Assembly (NCBI GenBank): GCA_026417295.1
Contig: JAOADN010000022.1
Coordinates: 1 to 34,372, forward strand
Reading direction: 5' to 3'
DNA: 34,372 nucleotides
Source: Paracoccaceae bacterium
GTDB lineage: Bacteria; Pseudomonadota; Alphaproteobacteria; Rhodobacterales; Rhodobacteraceae
Shown here: positions 24,080-31,835 of the stretch, piece after piece
Position numbering within the stretch: position 1 is the first letter of the stretch
How the letters are laid out: every line of letters begins with the position of its first letter
Translations under genes and position numbers: made by a program
The notes under the pieces: model-generated
Told to the model about the DNA's origin: nothing
Seen by the model: only the letters and a program-made list of their open reading frames with translations
Database searches by the model: none

Positions 24080-24916
24080 TCAGCCCTTGACGGGGCGCGC
24101 CTCGGGCAGCGCGATGCGGGCGACCTGTTCGGCGATGGGATCGACGGACAGGGGATGCGTCTCGGCGGTGTGGTCCGCCGGATCGCCGATGTCCTGCCAG
24201 CGTCCGCCCTTGTAGATCTCGAGCGCGGCGAAGTTGGACTTGTATCCCATCTTGCGGCTGCCCGGCACCCAGTAGCCGAGATAGACGTAGGGAAGGCCCG
24301 CCCGCCGGGCGATCGCGACATGATCGAGGATGATGTAGGTGCCGAGGCTGTCGCCGGCGCGGTCGGGATCGTAGAAGGAATAGACCATCGACAGGCCGTC
24401 ATCGAGCACGTCGGTCAGGCAGACGGCGACGAGGCTGCGCCGGGCGTCGCCCTGGTCGGAGGCCGCGGTGTATTCGACGACGCGGCTCTTGACCGGGGTT
24501 TCCTCGATCATCGCGGCGAACTCGAAGATGTCCATGTCGGCCATGCCGCCATCGGCATGGCGGCTGTCGAGATAGCGGCGGAAGAGGTCGTACTGGGTCT
24601 CGGTCGCCCAGGGGCTGGTGGCCACGCGCCGCAGCCCCGCATTGCGGCGCAGGGTCCGCCTCTGCGACTTGGAAGGGGTGAAGTCCGCGACCCGGATGCG
24701 TGCGGAGAGGCAGGCCGTGCATTCCGCGCAGGACGGCCGGTAGAGCACGTTCTGGCTGCGCCGGAACCCCTGCTTGCTGAGCGTGTCGTTCAGTCGTTCG
24801 GCATTCTCGCCCTGGAGCGCGGTGAAGAGCTTCCTCTCGGACCGGCCGTCCAGATAGGGGCAGGGCTGCGGAGCCGTCACATAGAACTGCGGCGCAATCG
24901 GAAGCGTGTGTCGCAT
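24080..24916 (-). CDS. bpt: Aspartate/glutamate leucyltransferase (Bpt; arginyltransferase family)
   Basis: Transfers an amino acid from charged tRNA to the N-terminus of proteins as part of the N-degron (ClpS/ClpAP) pathway. The 278-residue product belongs to the ATE1/Bpt family: [17 protein letters not shown] near 19-35, the cysteine group [18 protein letters not shown] near 59-76, SFYDPD near 180 and the [16 protein letters not shown] segment. Bacterial members with this architecture usually add leucine to N-terminal Asp/Glu (Bpt), but the specificity is inferred. It is preceded by a 233-base gap with an inverted repeat and followed closely by the VOC gene. Confidence 0.92.
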   Translation of the reverse strand: MRHTLPIAPQFYVTAPQPCPYLDGRSERKLFTALQGENAERLNDTLSKQGFRRSQNVLYRPSCAECTACLSARIRVADFTPSKSQRRTLRRNAGLRRVATSPWATETQYDLFRRYLDSRHADGGMADMDIFEFAAMIEETPVKSRVVEYTAASDQGDARRSLVAVCLTDVLDDGLSMVYSFYDPDRAGDSLGTYIILDHVAIARRAGLPYVYLGYWVPGSRKMGYKSNFAALEIYKGGRWQDIGDPADHTAETHPLSVDPIAEQVARIALPEARPVKG

Positions 24917-24995
24917 CGTGTCGGTGCAGGGCCTGGAATGCTGCGGCGCGAGCCGGTCGTGGGAACCACGGAAACGTTACCAGCGCTTCATGAAA

Positions 24996-25017
24996 CCGCC
25001 AAGTGCGGAGTTGGCGG
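24996..25017. promoter_or_regulatory. Inverted repeat upstream of bpt
   Basis: CCGCCAA (24996-25002) and TTGGCGG (25011-25017) with an 8-base spacer, about 80 bases before the bpt start. It may be an operator. The rest of 24917-25149 is GC-rich with no recognisable gene. Confidence 0.35.
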
Positions 25018-25149
25018 ACGCGCGCCATGCGGGGGCTGCAGCGCCGCCGGCGCGACAATGAGCGGGCGGCGGGCCGAATGGCGCCGCCGCCCGCAGGAAG
25101 GCGTGCGCGGCGGGGGAGGGGCCGCGCGATCGCCCCGTGAGGGGTAGGG

Positions 25150-25659
25150 TCAGTAGCGTCCGGGTGCCGAGGGACGGTCGCCTTCGCGGCCGAACGTGCC
25201 GGAGCCCGGCCCCTCGTCGGCGGCGCCGGCCTCACGGGCGGCACGGGCGCGTTCGTCGAGATACTGGTCGAATTCGGCCTTGTCCTTGGAGGCCCGCAGG
25301 CGGGCGAGGAAGGCCTCGAATTCCTCCTGCTCGCGCACCAGCCTCTCGATCGTGTCGGCCTTGTAGGCGTCGAAGGCGGTGTTGCCCGAGGGCCGCATGG
25401 CGCGGGCCTGGGCCTGCATCCGGCTGCGGTGCATGTGGCGGTCGTTGCGGCTCCAGCCGCAGGGTCCAGAAAACATCCGTTTGCTCCAGATCATGTAGGC
25501 GAGAAGGGCAAGGCCGATCGGCCAGAAGACGACGAACCCGGCCACCATGGCGGCGATCCAGGCCCATCGCCCGCGCGCGTCGAGCCAGTCTTCGGCACGA
25601 CCAAGCCAGGACCTGCGCAGGCGGTCGTCGGCCGGGTAGGTGGCAGACCAGGTGGACAT
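25150..25659 (-). CDS. DUF2852 family membrane protein
   Basis: A 169-residue protein with one or two closely spaced hydrophobic stretches (about 32-58: WAWIAAMVAGFVVFWPIGLALLAYMIW), a basic segment, and a charged helical C-terminal half (TIERLVREQEEFEAFLARLRASKDKAEFDQYLDERARAA split over about 103-141) that looks coiled-coil-like. This matches the DUF2852 family, function unknown. GGAGG lies ten bases before the start. Two identical-half operators flank its promoter (see 25684-25761), so its expression is probably under a dedicated repressor. The C-terminal tail is Gly/Arg/Ser rich. Confidence 0.82.
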   Translation of the reverse strand: MSTWSATYPADDRLRRSWLGRAEDWLDARGRWAWIAAMVAGFVVFWPIGLALLAYMIWSKRMFSGPCGWSRNDRHMHRSRMQAQARAMRPSGNTAFDAYKADTIERLVREQEEFEAFLARLRASKDKAEFDQYLDERARAAREAGAADEGPGSGTFGREGDRPSAPGRY

Positions 25660-25683
25660 CGGTGCGTTTCCTCCTTGGAAGGG

Positions 25684-25702
25684 ATGTGAATGCGTTTCAC
25701 AT
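25684..25702. promoter_or_regulatory. Operator-like palindrome 1 (ATGTGAA-N5-TTCACAT)
   Basis: Perfect 7-bp half-sites with a 5-base spacer, just downstream of the presumed -10 of the DUF2852 gene and 25 bases before its start codon. Identical half-sites recur at 25743-25761. Confidence 0.65.
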
Positions 25703-25707
25703 GGGCG

Positions 25708-25736
25708 AAGATCGGGATCGCCCGGCCACCGGTCAA
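25708..25736 (-). promoter_or_regulatory. Candidate promoter of the DUF2852 gene
   Basis: Minus strand TTGACC (25736-25731), a 17-base spacer and GATCTT (25713-25708). The -10 is weak. The promoter lies exactly between the two operator palindromes. Confidence 0.45.
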
Positions 25737-25742
25737 GGGCGG

Positions 25743-25761
25743 ATGTGAAACTCTTTCACAT
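25743..25761. promoter_or_regulatory. Operator-like palindrome 2 (ATGTGAA-N5-TTCACAT)
   Basis: Same half-sites and spacer length as palindrome 1, seven bases upstream of the presumed -35. Centre-to-centre distance is 59 bases. The spacer differs (ACTCT against TGCGT), which argues for a protein site rather than a copied repeat. Confidence 0.65.
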
Positions 25762-25804
25762 TTCCCCCGCAGGGTCGGCGGAATCGCGCTCAGCCGCAGG
25801 CTGG

Positions 25805-26806
25805 TCAGCCCGTGCCCTGCGGCCTTGCGATGACGCGGATCTCGCCCGGCGCCGGGTCGGAGGCGATCACGCGGGGCAGGTCGTCGAGTGCGACCTCGCG
25901 CGAGATGAGCGGCCCGACATCGACGTGACCGCCGGCGATCAGCGCGACGGCGCGGGCCTGGGTGAAGGGGTTGAGGAAGGCGAAGCCGAGCGTGATCTCG
26001 CGCAGCAGAAGGTCGAAGGGCTCGATCGGAACCTGCACGCCGCCGGGCAGGACCCCCATGACGACGACGCGGCCGCCGGTGCGGGCGAGGGCTGGGGACG
26101 CGGCCACGGTCTCGGCCACGCCGGCGCATTCGAGCACGGCATCGGCCCCCTCCGGCCAGAGAGCCCTGGCCTGCGCAGGGGTTGCCGCGGCGTGACGGGC
26201 GCCGCCCTGCAGGGCAAGGTCCTGCCGGACCGTACTGCGCGTCAGCATCATGACCTCGGCCCCGGCGGCGGCGGCAAGGCGGGCGGCAAGCTGGCCGATC
26301 ACGCCCCCGCCGAGGATCAGGGCCCGTTCGCCGGGGCGCAGGGCGGCCATGTCCATGCCGTGCAGGGTGCAGGCAAGGGGTTCGCAGAAGGCGCCGCGGC
26401 GGGGGTCGAGCCCGGGCGGCAGGACATGGGCGCGGCGCGCGGGAAAGCTGACGTAGTCGGCGAAGCCGCCGTCGCGGTGGACCCCGGTCGCGACGTTCCG
26501 CGGACAGAGGTTGACGCGGCCGGAACGGCACATCGCGCAGCTTCCGCACCAGTCGTTCGGGTCGCAGCAGACGCGCGTGCCCTCGGCGATACCGGCCCCC
26601 GGGCCGGCGGCGACGACGATGCCGCCGAACTCGTGCCCGAGCGTGACCGGCGGCGTGCAGGGATACTCGCCCCTGAGGAGGTGGCGGTCCGTGCCGCAGA
26701 CCCCGGCCGCCTCGACGCGCACGAGGACCTCGCCAGGGCCCGGCTCCGGCACGGGAACGTCCTCGATCCCGATCGCGCCCGGGGCGCGCAGTCGCACGGC
26801 CTTCAT
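25805..26806 (-). CDS. Zinc-dependent medium-chain alcohol/polyol dehydrogenase
   Basis: A 333-residue NAD(P)-dependent dehydrogenase of the MDR superfamily. Catalytic zinc ligands are Cys37 (GVCGTDRHL) and His58-Glu59 (GHEFGG). The structural zinc is held by Cys87, Cys90, Cys93 and Cys101. The Rossmann motif is ILGGGVIG. The pattern resembles sorbitol, threonine and related polyol dehydrogenases. The true substrate cannot be assigned. The ATG at 26806 (MKAVRLRAPG) starts the conserved fold; an open frame to 26926 runs into the end of guaA and is not used. It follows guaA after 76 bases on the same strand. Confidence 0.88.
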   Translation of the reverse strand: MKAVRLRAPGAIGIEDVPVPEPGPGEVLVRVEAAGVCGTDRHLLRGEYPCTPPVTLGHEFGGIVVAAGPGAGIAEGTRVCCDPNDWCGSCAMCRSGRVNLCPRNVATGVHRDGGFADYVSFPARRAHVLPPGLDPRRGAFCEPLACTLHGMDMAALRPGERALILGGGVIGQLAARLAAAAGAEVMMLTRSTVRQDLALQGGARHAAATPAQARALWPEGADAVLECAGVAETVAASPALARTGGRVVVMGVLPGGVQVPIEPFDLLLREITLGFAFLNPFTQARAVALIAGGHVDVGPLISREVALDDLPRVIASDPAPGEIRVIARPQGTG

Positions 26807-26882
26807 CCCGCCTGTCCCCAATGGGTTGCGCCAGCCGCATCCTGTCAGCTTCGCGGCGCCAAGGCGAGGGGGCAGGCCCCGG

Positions 26883-28442
26883 CTATTCCAGCTCGATCGT
26901 GCCCGGGGGCTTCGAAGTGACGTCATAGAAGACGCGGTTGATGCCCCTCACCTCGTTGATGATCCGCGTCGCGGTTTCCGACAGGAAGTCGTGGCTGAAG
27001 GGATAGTAGTCGGCGGTCATGCCATCCACGCTCGTCACTGCGCGCAGGGCCACGGCGTAGTCGTAGGTGCGGCCGTCGCCCATCACGCCAACCGTCCTCA
27101 TCGGCAGGATCGCCGCGAAGGCCTGCCAGATCTCGTCGTAAAGCCCGTGCTTCCTGATCTGGTCGATGTAGACGGCATCTGCCTGTCTGAGGATCGCGAG
27201 CTTTTCGCGGGTGATCTCGCCGGGGCAGCGGATGGCGAGGCCGGGGCCCGGGAAGGGGTGGCGGCCGATGAAGCGCTCGGGCAGGCCGAGCTCGCGGCCA
27301 AGCGCGCGCACCTCGTCCTTGAAAAGCTCGCGCAGGGGTTCGACGAGCTTCAGCCCCATCTTCTGGGGCAGGCCGCCGACATTGTGGTGGCTCTTGATCG
27401 TGACCGAAGGGCCGCCCGAGAAGCTGACCGACTCGATGACGTCGGGATAGAGCGTGCCCTGGGCGAGGAACTCCGCCCCGCCGACCGCGGCCGCGTGCTT
27501 CTGGAAGACGTCGATGAAGAGGCGCCCGATGGTCTTGCGCTTCTCCTCGGGGTCGGAGACGCCCTCGAGAGCGTCGAGGAAGAGGTCGCTCTCGTCGGCG
27601 TGGATGAGGGGGATGTTGTAGTGGTCGCGGAACATCGAGACCACTTCCTCGGCCTCGTTCTGCCTGAGGAGCCCGTGGTCGACGAAGACGCAGGTGAGCC
27701 GGTCGCCGATGGCCTCGTGGATGAGAACCGCCGCGACCGAGGAATCGACGCCGCCCGAGAGGCCGCAGATCACGCGGCCCTCGCCCACCTGCGCGCGGAT
27801 CCGCTGGATCGCCTCGTCGCGGTAGGCGCCCATCGTCCAGTCGCCGGTGAAGCCGGCGAGGCGGACGAAGTTCTCGTAGAGTTTCGCGCCCTTCGGCGTG
27901 TGGTGCACCTCGGGGTGGAACTGGACGGCGTAGAAGCGCCGGCCCACATCGGCGGTGATGGCGAAGGGCGCGTTGGGCGAGGTGCCGTAGACGCGGAAGC
28001 CGGGCGCAAGGCGGCTCACGTGGTCGCCGTGGCTCATCCAGACCTGTTCGGGGCCGTTCTCGAACCAGCCCTCGAGCAGCGGCAGGGCCTCGCCCGTGGG
28101 CGCGACATGGGCGCGTCCGAACTCGGACGTGCCCTGGCCGCCTTCGACCTTGCCGCCGAGGCAGTGCATCATCACCTGCTGGCCGTAGCAGATGCCGAGG
28201 ACCGGCACGCCGAGGCCGAAGAGCGAGGGGGGCGGCATCGGGGCGTCCTGCCAGTAGACGCTGGCCGGGCCGCCCGAGAGGATCACCGCCTTCGGCGCGA
28301 AGGATGCGAGGAAGGCGTCGGTGACCTTCTGGAAGGGGTGGATCTCGCAGTAGACGCCGAGCTCGCGCAGGCGGCGGGCGATGAGCTGGGTCACCTGGCT
28401 GCCGAAGTCGATGATGAGGAGGCGGTCATGGGCGCGGGTCAT
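26883..28442 (-). CDS. guaA: GMP synthase (glutamine-hydrolysing)
   Basis: Makes GMP from XMP, ATP and glutamine. The 519-residue protein has the standard three parts. The amidotransferase domain has nucleophile Cys85 in GICYGQQ and His176/Glu178 in QFHPEVHH. The ATP pyrophosphatase domain has the P-loop SGGVDSS at 229-235. The dimerisation domain ends KPPGTIELE. Length and motifs are normal. The 5' side faces the divergent mttB-type gene across a 334-base gap containing repeat copy 2. The zinc dehydrogenase gene follows. Confidence 0.97.
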   Translation of the reverse strand: MTRAHDRLLIIDFGSQVTQLIARRLRELGVYCEIHPFQKVTDAFLASFAPKAVILSGGPASVYWQDAPMPPPSLFGLGVPVLGICYGQQVMMHCLGGKVEGGQGTSEFGRAHVAPTGEALPLLEGWFENGPEQVWMSHGDHVSRLAPGFRVYGTSPNAPFAITADVGRRFYAVQFHPEVHHTPKGAKLYENFVRLAGFTGDWTMGAYRDEAIQRIRAQVGEGRVICGLSGGVDSSVAAVLIHEAIGDRLTCVFVDHGLLRQNEAEEVVSMFRDHYNIPLIHADESDLFLDALEGVSDPEEKRKTIGRLFIDVFQKHAAAVGGAEFLAQGTLYPDVIESVSFSGGPSVTIKSHHNVGGLPQKMGLKLVEPLRELFKDEVRALGRELGLPERFIGRHPFPGPGLAIRCPGEITREKLAILRQADAVYIDQIRKHGLYDEIWQAFAAILPMRTVGVMGDGRTYDYAVALRAVTSVDGMTADYYPFSHDFLSETATRIINEVRGINRVFYDVTSKPPGTIELE

Positions 28443-28531
28443 GCAGGCTCGATAGAGCCGGGGCGCGGGGCGCGCAAGGGCGGGCGGGGGGCGGGCGGAG
28501 GGCGGGGGCGGGCGCCGGCGGAGGGCCCCCG

Positions 28532-28600
28532 AGGGGGTGTCCCACGATGGGACACCCGTTTCGCGACAATGAAATCAATGGGTTATTTTCCGGATTAACG
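28532..28600 (+). repeat. Dispersed element, copy 2 (hairpin plus two conserved blocks)
   Basis: Hairpin arms GGGTGTCCCA (28535-28544) and TGGGACACCC (28548-28557) with loop CGA, then CAATGAAATCAATGG (28567-28581) and GGATTAACG (28592-28600). All lie at the same offsets as copy 1 near 3.6 kb. The ATG at 28547 opens a 77-codon frame to 28780 that ends on the mttB start as ATGA. The predicted peptide shares MGHP, NEINGL, SGLT and, further on, CRPAA and GM with copy 1. The remainder of 28443-28776 is GC-rich, with an imperfect stem near 28624-28660 and another near 28683-28716, and no other gene. Confidence 0.75.
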
Positions 28601-28776
28601 TTTCGTCAGGATTTGTCCCCTCTCGGCCGGCTGCCCGGGGCGGCGCGCCCGGGCCGGCAGGGGTGTCGCCCGGCGGCCCCCGGGATGTCGTTTTCGCACC
28701 CAAAGCGACGCATCCGGGGCGCGGGGGCGGGGGGGCTTTTGCGTAGAACCGGGGCGGAATGGATCGGAGGCTTGCC

Positions 28777-30312
28777 ATGACCGAGGTTCTGGAAGGACGG
28801 CGCGCGCGGGGCGGCGGGGGTGCGGCCCGGCGGGCCGAGCGCACGGCCGTCAGGATCGAGGCCGCGCGCTACATCGAGCGCAGGGTCCCGAACTTCGAGG
28901 TGCTGGACGCCGAGGCCATCGAGATCATCGAGGCCAATGCCGAGACGGTGCTGGCCGAGATCGGCGTCAACTTCGTCGAGAATCCCGCGGCGCTCAGGCG
29001 CTGGAAGGAGGCAGGCGCGGAGGTCGAGGGCGAGCGGGTGCGCATCCCCCGCGGCCTGGCGCGGCAGCTCTGCGCCACGGCGCCGGCGAGCTTCGTCCAG
29101 CATGCGCGCAACCCCGAGCGCAGCGTCGTCGTGGGCGGGCGCAACCTTGTCCTTGCGCCGGTCTACGGGCCGCCCTTCGTGCGCGACGAGAACGGGCGGC
29201 GCTATGCGACGATCGAGGATTTCCGCAGCTTCGTGAAGCTCGGCTACATGTCGAAATGGCTGCACCATTCGGGCGGCACGGTCTGCGAACCGACCGACGT
29301 GCCCGTGAACAAGCGCCATCTCGACATGCTGTTTGCGCACATGACGCTCAGCGACAAGCCCTACATGGGCTCGGTGACGGCGCCCGAGCGGGCCGCGGAC
29401 TCGGTCGCCATGTCGGAGATCCTGTTCGGCGGCCTCGACGGGCGGACGGTGATGACGAGCCTTGTCAACATCAACTCGCCGCTCACCTTCGACGGGATCA
29501 TGATGGGCGCGCTCGAGGTCTATGCGCAGGCCAACCAGGCGGCGATCGTCTCGCCCTTCATCGTCGGGGGCGCGATGGCCCCGGTCACGGTGGCCGGGAC
29601 GCTGACGCAGGTTCTGGCCGAGATCCTGGCCGGGGTCGCCTACAGCCAGCTCGTGCGGCCGGGCGCGCCGGTGATCGCCGGGGCCTTCGTGACCTCGATC
29701 GACATGAATTCGGGCGCGCCCACCTTCGGCACGCCCGAGGCGAGCCTCATCACCTACGGGGCGGGGCAGCTGGTGCGGCGCCTCGGCATTCCCTACCGCT
29801 CGGCGGGGGCCTTCTGCGGCTCGAAGCTGCCCGATGCGCAGGCCGCCTATGAAAGCGCCAATTCGCTGAACATGGGCCTGCTGTCGGGCGTCAACTTCAT
29901 GCTGCATGCCTGTGGCTGGCTGGAGGGGGGGCTCGTCTCGTCCTTCGAGAAGTTCGTCATGGATGCCGACCAGCTGGGCGTGCTGCACGGCCTTGCGGGC
30001 GGCGTGGACGTCAGCGCGAACGGGCAGGCGATGGACGCGATCCGCGAGGTGGGGCCGGGCGGCCATTACCTCGGCTGCGCCCATACGCAGGCCAATTTCA
30101 GGGATGCGTTCTGGCGCTCGGAGCTTCTGGACTACAAGCCCTTCGAGACCTGGTCCGAAGAGGGCGGGCGCGACACCGTGGCCCTGGCGCGCGAGCGTGT
30201 GGCGAAGCTCCTGGCCGATTACCGCAGGCCGCCGATCGACCCCGCGGTCGAGGAGGCGCTGGGCGATTTCGTGGCGCGGCGCAAGGCGTCGATGCCCGAC
30301 GCCTTCGCCTGA
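28777..30312 (+). CDS. MttB-superfamily methyltransferase (pyrrolysine-free trimethylamine/betaine methyltransferase type)
   Basis: A 511-residue TIM-barrel protein of the trimethylamine methyltransferase superfamily. These enzymes move a methyl group from a quaternary or tertiary amine to a corrinoid protein. Typical segments are RYIERRVPNFEVL near the N-terminus, FVQHARNPERSVVVGG, YATIEDFRSFVKLGY, SGAPTFGTPEASLITYGAGQL in the middle and GGHYLGCAHTQANFRDAFWRSELLDYKPFETW near the C-terminus. The frame has no internal amber codon, so it is of the pyrrolysine-free class, as in glycine-betaine methyltransferase MtgB. No corrinoid protein or reductive activator is nearby, and the substrate is unknown. 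The start at 28777 has GGAGG six bases upstream. Confidence 0.9.
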   Translation: MTEVLEGRRARGGGGAARRAERTAVRIEAARYIERRVPNFEVLDAEAIEIIEANAETVLAEIGVNFVENPAALRRWKEAGAEVEGERVRIPRGLARQLCATAPASFVQHARNPERSVVVGGRNLVLAPVYGPPFVRDENGRRYATIEDFRSFVKLGYMSKWLHHSGGTVCEPTDVPVNKRHLDMLFAHMTLSDKPYMGSVTAPERAADSVAMSEILFGGLDGRTVMTSLVNINSPLTFDGIMMGALEVYAQANQAAIVSPFIVGGAMAPVTVAGTLTQVLAEILAGVAYSQLVRPGAPVIAGAFVTSIDMNSGAPTFGTPEASLITYGAGQLVRRLGIPYRSAGAFCGSKLPDAQAAYESANSLNMGLLSGVNFMLHACGWLEGGLVSSFEKFVMDADQLGVLHGLAGGVDVSANGQAMDAIREVGPGGHYLGCAHTQANFRDAFWRSELLDYKPFETWSEEGGRDTVALARERVAKLLADYRRPPIDPAVEEALGDFVARRKASMPDAFA

Positions 30313-30632
30313 GGCGACCGGCAGCCGCGCGCGAGCGCGGCGGGCGCAGGGGTGAAGACCGGCAGGCCGGGGATGGCGCGCGCGGCCGCGAGGGTGCGCG
30401 CGGCTGCGCGCGGCGCGGGGCGTGAATTGAAGGCGCGCGCGGCGGGGCTTCACAGTCGGGTGCGCATGCGGCCCGTCCGCGTTTCCCGCGGCGAAATTCT
30501 GATTTCAGGATTCTCCTTAAGGTTGAATCGCGCAGTTAACTTTCGCGTAACCAATAGGCCGAAATCTCGGCCCCGTGCGATCGGCCGGCGTGCCCTGCCG
30601 ATGCGGTCACGGGTGGAACGTCCAGGACGATG
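30313..30632. other. Intergenic stretch between the mttB-type gene and the DUF6456 gene
   Basis: About 320 bases. The first half is very GC-rich with CG repeats and no T-run terminator. The second half (30485-30560) becomes AT-richer and holds the CtrA-like site at 30536-30551 plus a further TTAA at 30517-30520. No gene recognised. Confidence 0.55.
30536..30551 (+). promoter_or_regulatory. CtrA-like binding site upstream of the DUF6456 gene
   Basis: TTAA (30536-30539), seven bases, then GTAAC (30547-30551), one mismatch from the consensus TTAA-N7-TTAAC of the response regulator CtrA. A further TTAA half-site is at 30517-30520. The site is about 80 bases before the start codon. Confidence 0.5.
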
Positions 30633-31733
30633 ATGCGGGATCCGGCCCAGGGCTGGGCGGACTGGCTGCCGCAGGCGGCGCAGACCTATCTGCGGCATGT
30701 CGTCGGCCGCCGCTCGATGCGCGAGCTCGCGCGGGCGGAGGGCTGCCACCCCACGACCATCATGCGGCGCGTCAGGCGCATCGAGGAGCGGCGGGACGAT
30801 CCGCTGGTGGACGGCTTCCTCGGCGCGATCGAGGGGCGGACGCAGAAGACGGAGACGGAGGGCCGGCGGCAGGACGCCCCGGCCGGAAGGGCAGAGGAGA
30901 CCGTGATGACTGTGACACTGCGGGGCGGAACCGTGGCGCAGGACGAGGACGACAGCGAGCGCGCGGTGCGCCGGGCCCTGCGCCGGCTGTGCGAGACGGG
31001 GGCGGTGCTGGCGGTGGCGCCGGGCCTCGACAGGGCGGTGGTGATGAAGGCCAATGTCCGCACCGCGGTCGTCGATCGCAGCGTCGCCGAGATCCTGGCG
31101 ATGCGCGACTGGATCGCGGTCAGCCACCGTGGCCGGGTGACGACCCATGTGGCGACCAGCGCCGGCCGGGCGGCGCTGCGCCGGATGCTCTGCGAGGAGG
31201 CCGGGGGCGGCGAGGCGGAGGCGGCCTTCGCCGAGCAGCACCGCGACTGGGAGGAGCGCGAGGTGGACGAGGCGCCGCGCCCGCGGCGGATGCGCTTCAA
31301 CATCGCGGAAAGCCCGCTGACCGCGCTGGCACGCCACCGCGACCGCGAGGGGCGGCCCTTCCTTTCGCCCGAGCTGGTGGCGGCGGGCGAGCGGCTGCGC
31401 GAGGATTTCGAGCTTGCCCAGATCGGGCCGCGGGTTGCCCAGAACTGGGAGCGGTTCCTGACCGGGGGTGACCGCGGCGACTTTGCCGGCGGGCGGCCCG
31501 ATGCCGGGTCCTCGAGCGCGCGCGAGCGCGTGGCGGCGGCGCTGCGCGAGCTCGGGCCCGGCCTCGGCGACATGGCGCTGCGCTGCTGCTGCTTCCTCGA
31601 GGGGCTCGAACAGGCCGAGCGCCGGCTGGGCTGGTCGGCACGGTCGGGCAAGATCGTCCTGCGCATCGCGCTGATGCGGCTGAAGCGGCATTACGACGGG
31701 GTGAACGGGGGGCGGGCGCCGCTGATCGGCTGA
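30633..31733 (+). CDS. DUF6456 domain protein with N-terminal helix-turn-helix
   Basis: A 366-residue cytoplasmic protein. An N-terminal helix-turn-helix is visible in RSMRELARAEGCHPTTIMRRVRRIEER (about 27-53). A low-complexity linker follows. The C-terminal DUF6456 domain is seen in PRRMRFNIAESPLTALARHRD and LGDMALRCCCFLEGLEQAERRLGWSARSGKIVLRIALMRLKRHY. A DNA-binding role is likely, but targets are unknown. Translation may start at either of the adjacent ATGs (30630 or 30633), preceded by AGGACG. The upstream CtrA-like site suggests cell-cycle or developmental control. It stands alone as a transcription unit, with about 100 bases before the next gene. Confidence 0.8.
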   Translation: MRDPAQGWADWLPQAAQTYLRHVVGRRSMRELARAEGCHPTTIMRRVRRIEERRDDPLVDGFLGAIEGRTQKTETEGRRQDAPAGRAEETVMTVTLRGGTVAQDEDDSERAVRRALRRLCETGAVLAVAPGLDRAVVMKANVRTAVVDRSVAEILAMRDWIAVSHRGRVTTHVATSAGRAALRRMLCEEAGGGEAEAAFAEQHRDWEEREVDEAPRPRRMRFNIAESPLTALARHRDREGRPFLSPELVAAGERLREDFELAQIGPRVAQNWERFLTGGDRGDFAGGRPDAGSSSARERVAAALRELGPGLGDMALRCCCFLEGLEQAERRLGWSARSGKIVLRIALMRLKRHYDGVNGGRAPLIG

Positions 31734-31753
31734 GCCCGCGGGGGCAGGGCCCG

Positions 31754-31782
31754 GCGACAGGGCGGGCGGGATCGGCTAGACT
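31754..31782 (+). promoter_or_regulatory. Candidate promoter of the exported duplicated-domain protein
   Basis: GCGACA (31754-31759), a 17-base spacer and TAGACT (31777-31782), about 54 bases before the start. The -35 matches consensus only in its right half. Confidence 0.35.
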
Positions 31783-31835
31783 GGCGGCCGGCCGACCGGT
31801 TCCCGGCCGATCCGCAACCCGACCGGAGTAAGATC

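Noticed and set aside
25684-25761. CRP/FNR sites upstream of the DUF2852 gene
   Set aside because: Spacing between TGTGA and TCACA is seven bases, not six, and there is no TTGAT-N4-ATCAA pattern. Treated as operators for an unknown regulator.
26511-28598. A 695-codon plus-strand open frame over guaA
   Set aside because: Shadow of guaA in the complementary frame; composition is Asp/Gly/Ala/Arg-rich without any domain.
28777-30312. Pyrrolysine in the MttB-family protein
   Set aside because: The frame is continuous to its stop with no internal TAG, so no amber-encoded pyrrolysine is needed.
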